This document shows positions 17,688 to 27,222 of a stretch of DNA of 64,000 nucleotides, piece after piece. This stretch comes from PALSA-894 sp963757565 (GTDB lineage Bacteria > Pseudomonadota > Alphaproteobacteria > Rhizobiales > Xanthobacteraceae): NCBI GenBank assembly GCA_963757565.1, contig CAVWSB010000006.1, forward strand, positions 558,001 to 622,000, given 5' to 3'. A program made the translations under genes and the position numbers. The notes beneath the pieces were generated by a model. The model saw only the letters and a program-made list of their open reading frames with translations. It had not been told where the DNA came from and did no database searches. Each line of letters starts with the position of its first letter. Position 1 is the first letter of the stretch.

Positions 17688-20365
17688 TGTCTGGTCCTCA
17701 GGCCGCCTCGGAGAATTCGACCGCGAGATTCCTTCAGCGCCGCGATCAGGCCCGGACGATCGAACTTGGCGACGAAGTCGTGGAAGCCCGCCTGACGCCC
17801 GCGCTCGATCGTGGCGGGAGACGAGATCGAGGACAGGGCGATGATCGGAATGTGCGCTCCGTTCGCATCGGCACGGATCGCTTCGGCAAGTTCGAAGCCG
17901 TTCATGCCCGGCATTTCGATGTCGGAAACAATGACGTCGAACAGCTGACCTTTTTTGACAAGCGCCAGTGCTTCTTCGGCTGCACCGACCGCGGTGACGT
18001 CATAGCCGGCGGCCTTCATGACCGGCACCAACATATTGCGGAAGAAAGAGGAGTCGTCGACGAACAGCAGAGAACGCGTCAGCGCCTCCTGCTTCATTTC
18101 CTTGCGGCGGAACCAGTCCTCGAAAGCCAGCGGCAGGAAGTGGCCGATGTCGATGATCTCGGTCGCCTGACCCTTGATGACCGCCGAGCCGAGGATGCCC
18201 ATCGTTTCGCTGCCGACCTGGATATCGAGCCGGTCCTCGACGATATCGACGATCTCGTCCACCACGAGGCCCATCGAGCGGCCTGCGTCGGAGAACACGA
18301 GCAGCGGCTGCGCGCCCTCCGTGCGCACCCGCGCCTCGTCGTTGACGCGCACGAGCGGCATGAGATGGCCGCGGTACTGCACCAGATGGCGGCCGTTGGA
18401 GAATTCGATCTTCTTGCAGTCGATCTCCTCCAGGCGCGTGACCAGCGAGAGCGGCACGGCCTTCGGCTGATCCGAACCGGCACGGAAGACCAGAAGCGAT
18501 ACGGTTTTCTCGACCAGGCCGGCTTGCGCCGCCTCATCGGTCTCCTCCGCGCCGCGTGTTGCGGCCGAGCCGACCGTCTGCGCGATCCCGTTCGGATCGA
18601 TGATCATGATCACCGAACCGTCGCCGAGGATCGTGTTGCCGGAGAACATGTTGATGTGACGCAGCTTGGTCGACATCGGCTTGACGACGATTTCTTCCGT
18701 GTGGAACACACCATCGACCACGATGCCGAAGGTCTGGTTGCCGACCTGCGTCACCACGATGAAGCCGTTTTCCGGTTCGCTCTCGGCCGCGCCTTCCATC
18801 TTGAGAAGTTTCTTGAGGTGGATGAGCGGCAGCAGCTTGTTGCGCAGGCGCAGCACCGGCGCGTCCTTGATGCGTTCGATGCGATGCTCCGAGTTGCTTT
18901 GCGCACGCACCAACTCGATGACGGCAAGCTGCGGGATCGCGAAGCGGTCGCCACCGGCCTCCACGATCAGCGCCGACACGATCGCGAGCGTCAGCGGGAT
19001 CTTGATGGTGAAGCTTGAACCTTCGCCCGGCACAGACTTTACGTCGATTGTGCCGCCGATCTGATCGATATTGGTGCGCACCACGTCCATGCCGACGCCA
19101 CGGCCGGACACGCTGGTCACCGCCGCGGCTGTCGAGAAGCCCGCCGCAAAGATGAACTTGTGGATCTGCGCTTCCGTCATCTTCTCGACTTCGGCTTCGC
19201 TCGCAAGGCCGTTTTCGACGACCTTCTGCTTGATGCGCGCGGTGTTCAGCCCGCGCCCGTCATCCGAAATCTCGATGATGATATGGCCGCCCTCGTGATA
19301 GGCGGCGAGGCGGATGGTTCCCTTCTCGGGCTTGTTCGCCGTGCGGCGCTGGTCCGGCGTTTCCAGGCCGTGATCGGCCGAGTTGCGCACCATATGGGTG
19401 AGCGGATCCTTGATGAGATCGAGCACCTGGCGGTCGAGCTCGGTGTCGGCACCGTGCATCTCGAGCTCGATGTCTTTGTGCAGTTCGCCCGCGAGGTCGC
19501 GGATGATGCGCGGCAGCTTCTGCCACGCATTGCCGATCGGCTGCATCCGCGTCTTCATGACGCCTTCCTGCAGCTCGGCCGTCACGTTGGAGAGCCGCTG
19601 CAGCGGCACCTTGAATTCGGAATCCTCGTGGCGGCGCGCGATTTCGAGCAACTGGTTGCGGGTGAGCACCAGCTCGGAAACCATCGTCATCAGTGTTTCG
19701 AGCGTCTCGACGTTGACGCGGATCGACTGATTGGCGACCTTTGAATCCGGCCTGTCGTCTTCCTCGACCTTCGCCGCCTTGGCCTTCTTGCTGTCCGGTT
19801 TCGCTTCCGCCTTCGCGGCCTCTACCTTGAGCGCCTCGGCCTTCGGCTTCTCGACGAGGGCGGGCATTTCCATCGCCGTTTCGCGGAACGCGCGCTCAAG
19901 CTCGTCGAGCGAGACCTCGCCCGGACGCAGGGCACGTTCCGGCTCGGCTTTCGGCGCCGGCTCATCCTTCGGCGCGGCGGCGGACACGGTGCCCTCCATC
20001 GCCATACGCTCAAGGTCGCCGATCAGGTCGCGGTCGTCGCCTTCCGGCTCTGTCTCGGTCTGCTCCAGTCCGCCAAGAACTTCCTTGAGGCGGTCGATGG
20101 TCGACAGGATCAGCGTGACGGCGTCACCGGTCACCGGCATCCCGTCGCGGAATTTTCCCATCAGCGTCTCGGCGGCATGCGCCAGCGCTTCGAGCCGCGG
20201 CAACCCCAGGAAACCACAGGTCCCCTTGATGGTGTGAACAAGGCGAAAGATGTTGTCGAGAATCTTCGCGTTGTTGGGTTCCTGCTCGAATCGAACAAGC
20301 TCCACGTCGACGGTATCGAGGCTTTCGTTCGTTTCGGTGAGAAACTCGCGTAGCAGGTCGTCCAT
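17684..20365 (-). CDS. cheA: Hybrid chemotaxis histidine kinase CheA with second CheW-like and receiver domains
   Basis: 893 residues from MDDLLREFL. The longer open frame adds nine residues without family similarity. Domains in order: Hpt with phosphorylated His44 (V-H-T-I-K-G-T-C), a charged Ala/Lys/Glu linker (about residues 130-220), dimerisation, ATPase (N box H-M-V-R-N-S-A-D-H-G-L; D-D-G-R-G-L; G-R-G-V-G-M-D-V-V), a first CheW-like domain, a second CheW-like domain (about residues 605-755), and a C-terminal receiver with V-S-D-I-E-M-P-G-M-N-G. The fused receiver, common in Rhizobiales, may act as an internal phosphate sink. Upstream, 230 bases separate it from chpT. Confidence 0.97.
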   Translation of the reverse strand: MDDLLREFLTETNESLDTVDVELVRFEQEPNNAKILDNIFRLVHTIKGTCGFLGLPRLEALAHAAETLMGKFRDGMPVTGDAVTLILSTIDRLKEVLGGLEQTETEPEGDDRDLIGDLERMAMEGTVSAAAPKDEPAPKAEPERALRPGEVSLDELERAFRETAMEMPALVEKPKAEALKVEAAKAEAKPDSKKAKAAKVEEDDRPDSKVANQSIRVNVETLETLMTMVSELVLTRNQLLEIARRHEDSEFKVPLQRLSNVTAELQEGVMKTRMQPIGNAWQKLPRIIRDLAGELHKDIELEMHGADTELDRQVLDLIKDPLTHMVRNSADHGLETPDQRRTANKPEKGTIRLAAYHEGGHIIIEISDDGRGLNTARIKQKVVENGLASEAEVEKMTEAQIHKFIFAAGFSTAAAVTSVSGRGVGMDVVRTNIDQIGGTIDVKSVPGEGSSFTIKIPLTLAIVSALIVEAGGDRFAIPQLAVIELVRAQSNSEHRIERIKDAPVLRLRNKLLPLIHLKKLLKMEGAAESEPENGFIVVTQVGNQTFGIVVDGVFHTEEIVVKPMSTKLRHINMFSGNTILGDGSVIMIIDPNGIAQTVGSAATRGAEETDEAAQAGLVEKTVSLLVFRAGSDQPKAVPLSLVTRLEEIDCKKIEFSNGRHLVQYRGHLMPLVRVNDEARVRTEGAQPLLVFSDAGRSMGLVVDEIVDIVEDRLDIQVGSETMGILGSAVIKGQATEIIDIGHFLPLAFEDWFRRKEMKQEALTRSLLFVDDSSFFRNMLVPVMKAAGYDVTAVGAAEEALALVKKGQLFDVIVSDIEMPGMNGFELAEAIRADANGAHIPIIALSSISSPATIERGRQAGFHDFVAKFDRPGLIAALKESRGRILRGGLRTRQ

Positions 20366-20594
20366 TGGGCAAGGACCTTCGTCGCCAGGCACGGCCTGTC
20401 AGGCCGCTGCCTTTCGGGAGCGTCGCCAGTGTGTTGCCAAACGGCTTAAGGATTGGTTGCGCGGAAGGGTTCTGAAGGGGAAAAATAACCACCCTGCGTG
20501 GTTCTACTGACGCCGGGATTCCCCAGTATTTGCAATCGATTGACTCTCGTCGGCGGGGAGCGCTCCCCCGCCGCGGGCGACGCGATCCCGACGC

Positions 20595-21227
20595 CTAGCT
20601 TGCGGTGAGAACGATGGCTTCCCCCTCGGGCGCAAGGCTAACACTCATTCCGCATGCACGCGCCAGGACGCCGGTGAAGAACGGCTGGATCGCGTGCGCA
20701 TCGACCGGATTGTCGCCGGTCTCGCCGGACACCAGCGCAGGGACAGCCGGAGGAATGCGGGCATTCAATCCGGAGGAAGTGACCTTGAAGCCCATGGTGT
20801 CGCCCTCCCCCACCGGATCGATCGTGAGGCTGCCGCCGCGCGGGATGGTTCCGCCGGCAAGCAAGAGCAGATTGAGCAGCAACTTCACGCGGTTCTTGGG
20901 CAACAAGATCCTGGGCAGGTTCCAGGTGAGCTTGGTTTTCTCGTCTTCCAGCATGCCGCGCGCGACCCCTTCGGCGTCCCCGAGATCGATCGAGGCGCCG
21001 GCGGACCCGGCCGCTCCGAACGCGATCCGGCAAAACTGCAGGCGTTTGGAGGCGGTTGTCGCGCTTTTCTTGATCAGTTCGATCGCGAACGTCTTGGTCT
21101 GTTCGTCGGCGTCGTCCTCCATCACCTCGATACCGTTCACCACCGCACCGACCGGCGAGATCAGGTCATGGCACACGCGCGAACAGAGGAGCGCCGCGAG
21201 GTCGAGGGCTTCGAGGGTGACCGGCAT
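20595..21227 (-). CDS. chpT: Histidine phosphotransferase ChpT
   Basis: 210 residues. ChpT relays phosphate from CckA to CtrA and CpdR. The DHp-like helix C-S-R-V-C-H-D-L-I-S-P-V-G-A-V-x-N-G-I-E carries the phosphorylated His20, followed by a degenerate ATPase-like fold. It lies upstream of cheA on the same strand, with a 229-base gap that holds no gene, so co-transcription is possible but not proved. Confidence 0.9.
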   Translation of the reverse strand: MPVTLEALDLAALLCSRVCHDLISPVGAVVNGIEVMEDDADEQTKTFAIELIKKSATTASKRLQFCRIAFGAAGSAGASIDLGDAEGVARGMLEDEKTKLTWNLPRILLPKNRVKLLLNLLLLAGGTIPRGGSLTIDPVGEGDTMGFKVTSSGLNARIPPAVPALVSGETGDNPVDAHAIQPFFTGVLARACGMSVSLAPEGEAIVLTAS

Positions 21228-21350
21228 GTGGGGTCTCCGGAAAGCCGCGCCGCGAAAGGTTGAGCGACTCAGCAGGTTGAAACAGGGTGCCGGGGTGATA
21301 CACCGCAGCCGAAGCGGCTGCCAATACGACGTTCAGGGGCGATCATCCGG

Positions 21351-22188
21351 GTGCGCGACAGCGTTCAACCAGAAAAGACCGCGGATGCGCGGCTGGCCGA
21401 ACACCTGACCGAGATCGCGGTGAAAGCCTCCACGGCGATTCTCTCGATCGACTTCCGCGATGCCGGCACGCGTCTCAAGGCGGACGGTTCGCCGGTATCC
21501 CGCGCCGACGAGGCCGCTCACGACCTTATCCTGCAGGAGCTGCATCGAATCTGCCCCGGGGGTCGCGGTGATCTCCGAAGAGGCCGTGGCGGAGTGGCGC
21601 GGGAAAAGCGTGCCGGAGGAATTCCTCCTGGTCGACCCGCTCGACGGCACCCTCGAGTTCCTGGCGGGACGGCCCGAATATACGGTCAATATTGCGCTGG
21701 TCCGGCACGGCACGCCTGTGGTCGGGATGGTTGCGGCACCGGCCCTCGGCCTGATCTGGAGGGGCGTACCGGGTGCCGCGCATCGGCTGCGCTTCCTCCT
21801 TGAAAGCAAACGCGCGCCGCGCCGCGCCCACACGATCTACACGCGGCCGTGGCCCGCGGACGAACGGGTGGCCGCGGTGAGCCGTTCGCATTTCGACCCG
21901 GCGAGCGAGGAATTCCTCAAGCACGTCGCGCCGGTTCGCCCCCTCCATTGCGGCTCGGCGCTGAAGTTCTGCCGTCTTGCGGAAGGCGCGCTCGACGTCT
22001 ATCCGCGCCTTTCTCCGACCTCCGAATGGGACGTCGCCGCCGGACATGCGGTGGTCGCGGCGGCCGGCGGTGTCGTGCTGGCGCCGGACGGCGGCGCGTT
22101 ACGGTACGGGCGCGCGTCGGACAATTTCCATGTTCCAGGTTTCATCGCCTGGGGCGATGCGACTGTCGCGAGCCGAATCGAAGGTTGA
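21351..22188 (+). CDS. cysQ: 3'(2'),5'-bisphosphate nucleotidase CysQ, interrupted by one extra base
   Basis: About 278 residues once one extra base is removed, from a GTG start. It hydrolyses PAP, the by-product of sulfate activation, and belongs to the inositol monophosphatase family. Metal-site motifs are present: I-S-E-E, V-D-P-L-D-G-T, and S-E-W-D-V-A-A-G near the C-terminus. The frame shifts by +1 in the run at 21555-21563; the best reading is an extra G at 21558 after a proline codon. Both flanking frames are otherwise perfect. It converges on the YHS gene. Confidence 0.85.
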
Positions 22189-22189
22189 G

Positions 22190-22681
22190 CTAATCGGCGA
22201 GTTCGTTGCGCACCGTGGACCAGCGCGCGGCGGCTGACGCGATCACGGCATTCGGATTCGCGAGGAAGGCCTCCCGCGCCTCTTTCGAATAAAAGAGATA
22301 CAGCCGCTCATCGTGGACAGTCCAAAGCGCGGGATAGCCGGCCGTCGAAACGCCGCGCGCAATGCCGATCGGGTCGTAGCCGCCGAAGCGCGGCATATAG
22401 ACGTCCGGATGGGCCTCGAATGCGGCGCGATTGCCCGCATTGTCGAAACGCCAGATCGCGCCCGCGTGGCGAAGCTCGAAGTCGGGCTTTCCCTCGACCG
22501 GTTTGCCGTCGGTAAAATACGCGACGGGATCAACACCGTAGAGAGCCAGACCGGTGTTTTGGTCCATAACGACGCGCTGGGCGAAGACCACGGCGGGAAC
22601 CGACAGGCCTCCCGCCAGGGCAATCACGAAGGCTGCCGCCAGATAAACGTGTCGCTTCCTTGGTGCTCCCGCAGCAGTCAT
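22190..22681 (-). CDS. Exported YHS-domain protein
   Basis: 163 residues. An N-terminal signal peptide (hydrophobic residues 13-33, ending V-V-F-A-Q) is followed by a YHS-like domain with G-V-D-P-V-A-Y-F-T-D-G-K-P, R-F-D-N-A-G-N-R-A-A-F and P-R-F-G-G-Y-D-P. Periplasmic proteins of this kind are common in alphaproteobacteria and may bind metal, but the function is not established. Divergent from the EipA-like gene. A start four codons upstream is also possible. Confidence 0.8.
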   Translation of the reverse strand: MTAAGAPRKRHVYLAAAFVIALAGGLSVPAVVFAQRVVMDQNTGLALYGVDPVAYFTDGKPVEGKPDFELRHAGAIWRFDNAGNRAAFEAHPDVYMPRFGGYDPIGIARGVSTAGYPALWTVHDERLYLFYSKEAREAFLANPNAVIASAAARWSTVRNELAD

Positions 22682-22779
22682 AGTTCGTTCCAAATGTCGC
22701 CTGATTCGGGGCTTTGTCCGCCGACACTATGCGGGGGCCTCGTATTCAACGCGTTAAGCCCAACCTTCCGGGAGCATCC

Positions 22780-23342
22780 ATGCGCGCCGTCCGTAATTTC
22801 CTGTTCCTTGCCATGCTGGCTCGGCCTGCCGGCTCGCGCCTGCGCTGGCGCAAGCACCCGAGCGCTTTTCGTCGAACGAGATTCTCGACGCAGGCCACCG
22901 CTTCTTCGGCAGTGTCTCGCGCGGCCTGGCAAGCGTGACCGAGCGTGCATTCTCGACCTGGGGGCAACCCAACGGCTACGTGCTCGGTCAGGAGGGCGGC
23001 GGCGCGATCATCGGCGGACTGCGCTACGGCGAGGGCACGCTTTACACCAAGAATGCCGGCGACCTGAAGGTCTACTGGCAGGGTCCGACGCTCGGCTACG
23101 ACTTCGGCGGCGACGGCGCGCGGACCATGATGCTGATCTACGATCTGCCGGCGACGCGCGCGATTTACCAGCGCTTCGCCGGTGTCGACGGCTCAGCCTA
23201 TCTTGTTGGCGGCGTCGGCATGACGGCGCTGACCGCAAACCACATCATCGTTGTTCCGATCCGCGCGGGACTCGGATTGAGGCTCGGTGCAAACATCGGC
23301 TATCTCAAGTTCACACCCGACGCGACGTGGAATCCGTTCTGA
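22780..23342 (+). CDS. EipA-family (DUF1134) envelope protein, interrupted by two extra bases
   Basis: About 186 residues after removing two extra bases at 22822 (Ala codon GCT/GCC) and 22865 (Ala GCG/GCC). The visible frames are an N-terminal signal peptide, then S-S-N-E-I-L-D-A-G-H-R-F-F-G-S-V-S-R-G-L-A, then the DUF1134 core with G-Y-V-L-G-Q-E-G-G-G-A, V-Y-W-Q-G-P and N-I-G-Y-L-K-F-T-P. EipA is a periplasmic protein needed for envelope integrity in Brucella. Without correction only the last 135 residues read from an ATG at 22935. Confidence 0.85.
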
Positions 23343-23505
23343 GATTGCCGGATCGGTCCGCTAGAAAAAATTCTTACGCGGCGCCGTCTGACATCTTCCT
23401 GGCCGTTTCTCGGATTTAGGTTAATGCGTGCGCGCGCTGGAGTTGGGGGCGCACGCGTGGCATTCTGATTAAATCCTGCGCGGACAGGATCGGAGGCGTT
23501 TTTTC

Positions 23506-24795
23506 ATGGTCGAACCGATCATGTTCTTCGGGCTCGGCTTTCTTGCCGCGGCCCTGTTCGGCCTTATCATCGTGCCGTTCGTGCATGCCCGCGCAGTGCG
23601 CCTGACCGTGCGCCGGCTCGAGGCCGCCACGCCGGTCTCGATGGCGGAAATCCAGGCCGACAAGGACCAGCTGCGCGCCGAGTTCGCCATGTCCACGCGG
23701 CGGTTGGAGATGAGCGTCGACCAGCTCAAGACCAAGAGCACGAGCCAGCTCGCCGACCTCGGCAAGAAAAGCGACGTCATCAACCGGCTGAAAATCGAAC
23801 TCGGCGAAAAGGCCGCGACCATCTTCGCACTGGAAGCGCGCGACAAGGGCATCAAGGACCAGTTGCGCGCGACCGAGGACGAACTGGAGATCAAGACCGG
23901 CGCGCTGCGCGAAACCGAGCGCACCCTCGCCGACAAGGAAGCCGAACTCGCCAAGGCGAGTGCGCACCTCTCCGAGACGAGCGCCACCTCCGACAGCCAG
24001 CGCGTCGAGATCGTCGCGCTCAAGACGCAGGTCGATAACCTGAAGGATCAGGTCTCAGACCTCGGGCGGCAGGTGAAGGATACCGAAGACCGCTACGCAC
24101 GCGAGAAGGAAGCGGGCGAGCGTTCCTCCAAGGAGCTCACCGAGCAGCGCGGCAATGTCGATAATCTCGGCGGCCGCATCGGCCAGCTTGAGCATCAACT
24201 CGCCAAGCAGGCGAGCGAAGCCGAGATCATGAGCCGCCGCATCGCCGACATGGAAACGCGGCTCGCCGAGCAGGCGCGCCTGCTCACCGACCGCGAGCGC
24301 GAGCGTGACCAGTTGCGCACCGATCTTGAATCCGCGCGCCGGATCGAATCCGACCTGCGTCAGGAACTGGGTACGCTCGACCGCCGCCACGACACCGCGA
24401 CCGAATCGCTGCGCGCGGAAAAGACCCTTGCCGAAAGCCAGCTCGAGCGGGCACGCGAGGAGCGGGCCAAGCTGCAGCGCGAGGTCGCCGCGATGAAGCG
24501 CGAGGCGGAGCAGACCTGGGCGTCCGAGCGTGTCGAGAACGCCCTTTTGCGGGAGCGGATCAACGACGTGGCGGCGGAAGTCGCGCGGCTGACCTCGACG
24601 CTCGAAGGGCCTGGTTCGAAGATCGATGCGATCCTGGCCATACCGGAGCAATCACCAGCGCCGGTCACGAATGGCTCCGCGAAAGTTGCAGCACCGCAGC
24701 CCGCAAATACCAATGGCGAAGAAGGCAAAGGCAGCCTCGCGGATCGCATTCGCGCGCTGCAGGCGCGCTCGTCCCGTCTCTCGTCGGCGACGTGA
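23506..24795 (+). CDS. Membrane-anchored coiled-coil protein of unknown function
   Basis: 429 residues. One N-terminal membrane segment (about residues 5-26, V-E-P-I-M-F-F-G-L-G-F-L-A-A-A) is followed by 330 residues of continuous, highly charged alpha-helical coiled coil and a flexible tail rich in Ala/Pro/Asn. It would project into the cytoplasm. Such proteins are conserved in Bradyrhizobiaceae, but I know of no assigned role; scaffolding or envelope organisation is plausible. The TGA overlaps the GTG start of the next gene. Confidence 0.75.
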   Translation: MVEPIMFFGLGFLAAALFGLIIVPFVHARAVRLTVRRLEAATPVSMAEIQADKDQLRAEFAMSTRRLEMSVDQLKTKSTSQLADLGKKSDVINRLKIELGEKAATIFALEARDKGIKDQLRATEDELEIKTGALRETERTLADKEAELAKASAHLSETSATSDSQRVEIVALKTQVDNLKDQVSDLGRQVKDTEDRYAREKEAGERSSKELTEQRGNVDNLGGRIGQLEHQLAKQASEAEIMSRRIADMETRLAEQARLLTDRERERDQLRTDLESARRIESDLRQELGTLDRRHDTATESLRAEKTLAESQLERAREERAKLQREVAAMKREAEQTWASERVENALLRERINDVAAEVARLTSTLEGPGSKIDAILAIPEQSPAPVTNGSAKVAAPQPANTNGEEGKGSLADRIRALQARSSRLSSAT

Positions 24796-25577
24796 CGTCG
24801 CGCATTTCGCGCGTTCTCGTTCTTTTCGCCGCGCTGATCGGCACCCTGGCGACCGCGCACGCTGAGGACCGCGACATTGCCAGACGCCGCGCGGCCGAAC
24901 GCAAGACGTTCACCGACGCCGAGATCACCGACGGCTTTTTCAGAACCGCGTTCGGCGCCGAGATGCGGATCGCCGGGCGAGTCGATGGCATCCGCAGATA
25001 CGACATGCCGGTGCGCGTCGTTGTCGAGGGTGGCGCCAGGCCCGATCGCCGCGCGCAGGTCGCGCGCATCGTCGCCGACATCGCAAGCCGCGTGGAGCAC
25101 CTCGACATCGCGATGGCGCCGGCGGGCGAACCGGGGAACGTTGTCGTCCATCTCCTGAGCGAACGCGGCTTCTATCCTGCCCTGCGCAAGATCTACGGCC
25201 GCGACCGCACCCGCCGCATTCAAAAGTCACTCGACCCGCAATGTCTTTCGGGCTTTCGCAAGGATGCGACGTTGCGCATCGAGCACTCCGACGTGTTTTT
25301 GATCGTCGACCGGAGCGACTTCATTTTTTACGACTGTGCCTACGAGGAGTTGCTGCAATCGCTTGGGCCGATCAACGATACCGACAAGGTGCCGTGGACG
25401 ATGTTCAACGATGCCGTTCACATGGGATTCTTCGACATCTACGATCAGTACATCCTCAATATCCTTTATCACCCGAAGGTTTTGCCGGGCATGGGCCGCG
25501 ATCAGGTGCGCGCGCTGCTGCCGGAGATTCTCCCCGACGTGCGCGCCTTCATCACGCGGGTGAATGCGCTGCCCTGA
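24792..25577 (+). CDS. Exported DUF2927 protein
   Basis: 261 residues from a GTG that overlaps the preceding stop (GTGA). It begins with a signal peptide (V-L-V-L-F-A-A-L-I-G-T-L-A-T-A-H-A). The remaining part matches the DUF2927 form: a metalloprotease-like fold with F-Y-D-C-A-Y-E-E-L-L-Q-S-L-G-P-I-N-D and F-N-D-A-V-H-M-G-F. Function is unknown. The overlap implies an operon with the coiled-coil gene. Confidence 0.8.
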   Translation: MTSRISRVLVLFAALIGTLATAHAEDRDIARRRAAERKTFTDAEITDGFFRTAFGAEMRIAGRVDGIRRYDMPVRVVVEGGARPDRRAQVARIVADIASRVEHLDIAMAPAGEPGNVVVHLLSERGFYPALRKIYGRDRTRRIQKSLDPQCLSGFRKDATLRIEHSDVFLIVDRSDFIFYDCAYEELLQSLGPINDTDKVPWTMFNDAVHMGFFDIYDQYILNILYHPKVLPGMGRDQVRALLPEILPDVRAFITRVNALP

Positions 25578-25637
25578 GCCTTCCGCCGCATGGAACTTTG
25601 CGCCGGCTTCCTCGTTGCGGATCGGAAGGAGCGCGCA

Positions 25638-25853
25638 ATGGGTTCGGCAGTCTACAAGATCGTTCCGCATGAGAGCGGCTGGGGTGTGGCGCATGATGGC
25701 AGCACCACCGGCCCTTACGCCACCAAGGAAGCGGCCTTCGAGGCTACCGCCGCCGCCGCCAGCATCGCGATGCGCGACGGCCACGCGGTTGAAATTACCG
25801 CGCCCGGCCGCGAGGCCGATCGGCTCGCCCCCATGCAACAAGGACAAGGATAA
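25638..25853 (+). CDS. Small DUF2188-like protein
   Basis: 71 residues. The ATG at 25638 follows a good GGAAGGAG site, so it is preferred over an upstream in-frame ATG. The K-I-V-P-H-E-S-G-W-G-V-x-H-D-G pattern and A-T-K-E-A-A-F-E-A resemble DUF2188 proteins. Role unknown. The next gene starts six bases after its stop. Confidence 0.7.
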   Translation: MGSAVYKIVPHESGWGVAHDGSTTGPYATKEAAFEATAAAASIAMRDGHAVEITAPGREADRLAPMQQGQG

Positions 25854-25858
25854 CTGTC

Positions 25859-26035
25859 ATGCTTCGCTGGGCTCTGCTTTTCTTCCTGATTTCGCTCGTG
25901 GCCGCTGCGCTCGGCTTCACCGATATCGCGGCCGGAGCAGCCTCCATCGCGAAGGTTCTCTTCGCGGTCTTCATGGTGATATTCCTCATCTTCCTCGTTC
26001 TCGGCCTGATGGCGGGAGAAGCGATCTTCCGTTAG
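25859..26035 (+). CDS. DUF1328 small membrane protein (YtjA family)
   Basis: 58 residues, starting MLRWALLFFLISLVAAALGF and continuing with T-D-I-A-A-G-A-A-S-I-A-K-V-L-F, which is the DUF1328/YtjA signature. Two hydrophobic segments. Function unknown; members are often stress-induced. It is the last clear member of this small operon. Confidence 0.9.
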   Translation: MLRWALLFFLISLVAAALGFTDIAAGAASIAKVLFAVFMVIFLIFLVLGLMAGEAIFR

Positions 26036-26046
26036 AACGGCCGGGC

Positions 26047-26289
26047 ATGACGAAGCGCCCGCAGGACAGAACCGAGCAGCCGCCGATTGGCAAAAGGATC
26101 GCGTTCGATCGCGCGACTTGGATGGCGCTCGATCTTTATGCGCGGGACAGCATGAAGACGTTTCAGGAACTGGCGGACGAAGCGTTCGCCGACCTGCTTG
26201 AAAAGCACGGCCGTCCGGTCGATCTGAAAGACGCACTGCGCCGTAGCACGCGGACGGTCGGGGCGAACGACAATCCCAAGCGGCGTTAG
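26047..26289 (+). CDS. Small conserved protein, possibly ribbon-helix-helix-like
   Basis: 80 residues. A strand-like I-G-K-R-I-A-F-D followed by helices (T-W-M-A-L-D-L-Y-A and F-Q-E-L-A-D-E-A-F-A-D-L-L-E-K) is compatible with a ribbon-helix-helix fold, as in small DNA-binding or antitoxin proteins. No partner toxin gene is adjacent. The assignment is tentative. Confidence 0.6.
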   Translation: MTKRPQDRTEQPPIGKRIAFDRATWMALDLYARDSMKTFQELADEAFADLLEKHGRPVDLKDALRRSTRTVGANDNPKRR

Positions 26290-26354
26290 ACTCTTGTCAC
26301 CGCCAAAAAGCCATGCTGTTGAGGCTATCCCAAGAGCCGGATGACGAGGGAAAC

Positions 26355-26576
26355 ATGAAGCGGATTTTCGTGGTCGGCGGACTGCTCGTGGCTTCAACCC
26401 TTCTCGGCGGATGGGGCTTCGACCGGCAGGGCCCGTGGTGTCTGTTCGATCCCGAATACACCAATTGCGGCTTCCCCTCGTTTGCGGCTTGCATGGCAAC
26501 CGCGAGCGGCGCCGGCGGCTATTGCGGAGAGAACCCGCGCTTTGTCGGCGCCCCGCCGCGCCGAAGATCGCGATAA
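26355..26576 (+). CDS. DUF3551 exported small protein
   Basis: 73 residues. A signal peptide (residues 1-19) precedes a Cys-rich mature part, W-C-L-F-D-P-E-Y-T-N-C-G-F-P-S-F-A-A-C-M-A-T, with further C in G-G-Y-C-G. This is the DUF3551 pattern, found in many paralogues in Bradyrhizobium. Four cysteines could form two disulfides in the periplasm. Function unknown. Confidence 0.85.
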   Translation: MKRIFVVGGLLVASTLLGGWGFDRQGPWCLFDPEYTNCGFPSFAACMATASGAGGYCGENPRFVGAPPRRRSR

Positions 26577-26637
26577 ACCTCAGAGCTTTGCCGCAACGCA
26601 CAATCTGCCATAGGATCACGCCGGACAGCGTGACCCG

Positions 26638-27222
26638 ATGGATGCCTCGCTCAAAATCGTCATCGTCGATGAAAATCCGATCCGCGCCGCGATCCTGCGA
26701 GACGGACTGCGCGAGGCTGGCCACCTCAACGTCACGCGCATCGAGGATCGCACCGGGCTGCTCGCGCGCATCTACGCGATCGATCCCGACGTCATCCTGA
26801 TCGATCTGGAGAATCCCAGCCGCGACGAGCTGGAGCAGATGTTCCAGATGAGCCGCGCCGTGAAGCGGCCGGTCGCGATGTTCGTCGACCAGAGCGACAC
26901 CGCCTCGATCCAGGCCTCGGTCGATGCCGGCGTCTCGGCCTACATCGTCGGCAATCTGCAGAAGGAGCGCATCAAGACGATCCTCGATCTGTGCATCTCG
27001 CGCTTCAACGCGTTCTCGCGCCTGCAGGACGAACTCGAGCACGCCGAGAGCGCGCTCGAGGAGCGCAAGGTGATCGATCGCGCCAAGGGCATCCTGATGA
27101 AGGCGAAGAACTGAGCCGAGGAGGACGCCTACGCGCTGTTGCGCAAGACCGCGATGAACGAGAACAAGAAGATCGCCGAGGTCGCGCAATCGGTGATCAT
27201 GGCGGCGGAGTTGTTCAAATGA
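26638..27222 (+). CDS. nasT: ANTAR response regulator NasT, with in-frame TGA near the ANTAR domain
   Basis: 194 codons: a pseudo-receiver (residues 1-120; I-V-D-E-N-P at the acidic pocket and D-P-D-V-I-L-I-D-L-E-N-P-S-R-D at the phosphoacceptor loop) and an RNA-binding ANTAR domain (K-V-I-D-R-A-K-G-I-L-M-K onward). NasT prevents termination in nas leader RNAs unless held by NasS. A TGA at 27112-27114 interrupts the ANTAR domain, but the same frame continues with E-E-D-A-Y-A-L-L-R-K-T-A-M-N to TGA at 27220-27222. A one-base loss and one-base gain around 27110-27117 (Leu-Ser expected) would explain it. The stop overlaps the nasS start. Confidence 0.85.
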
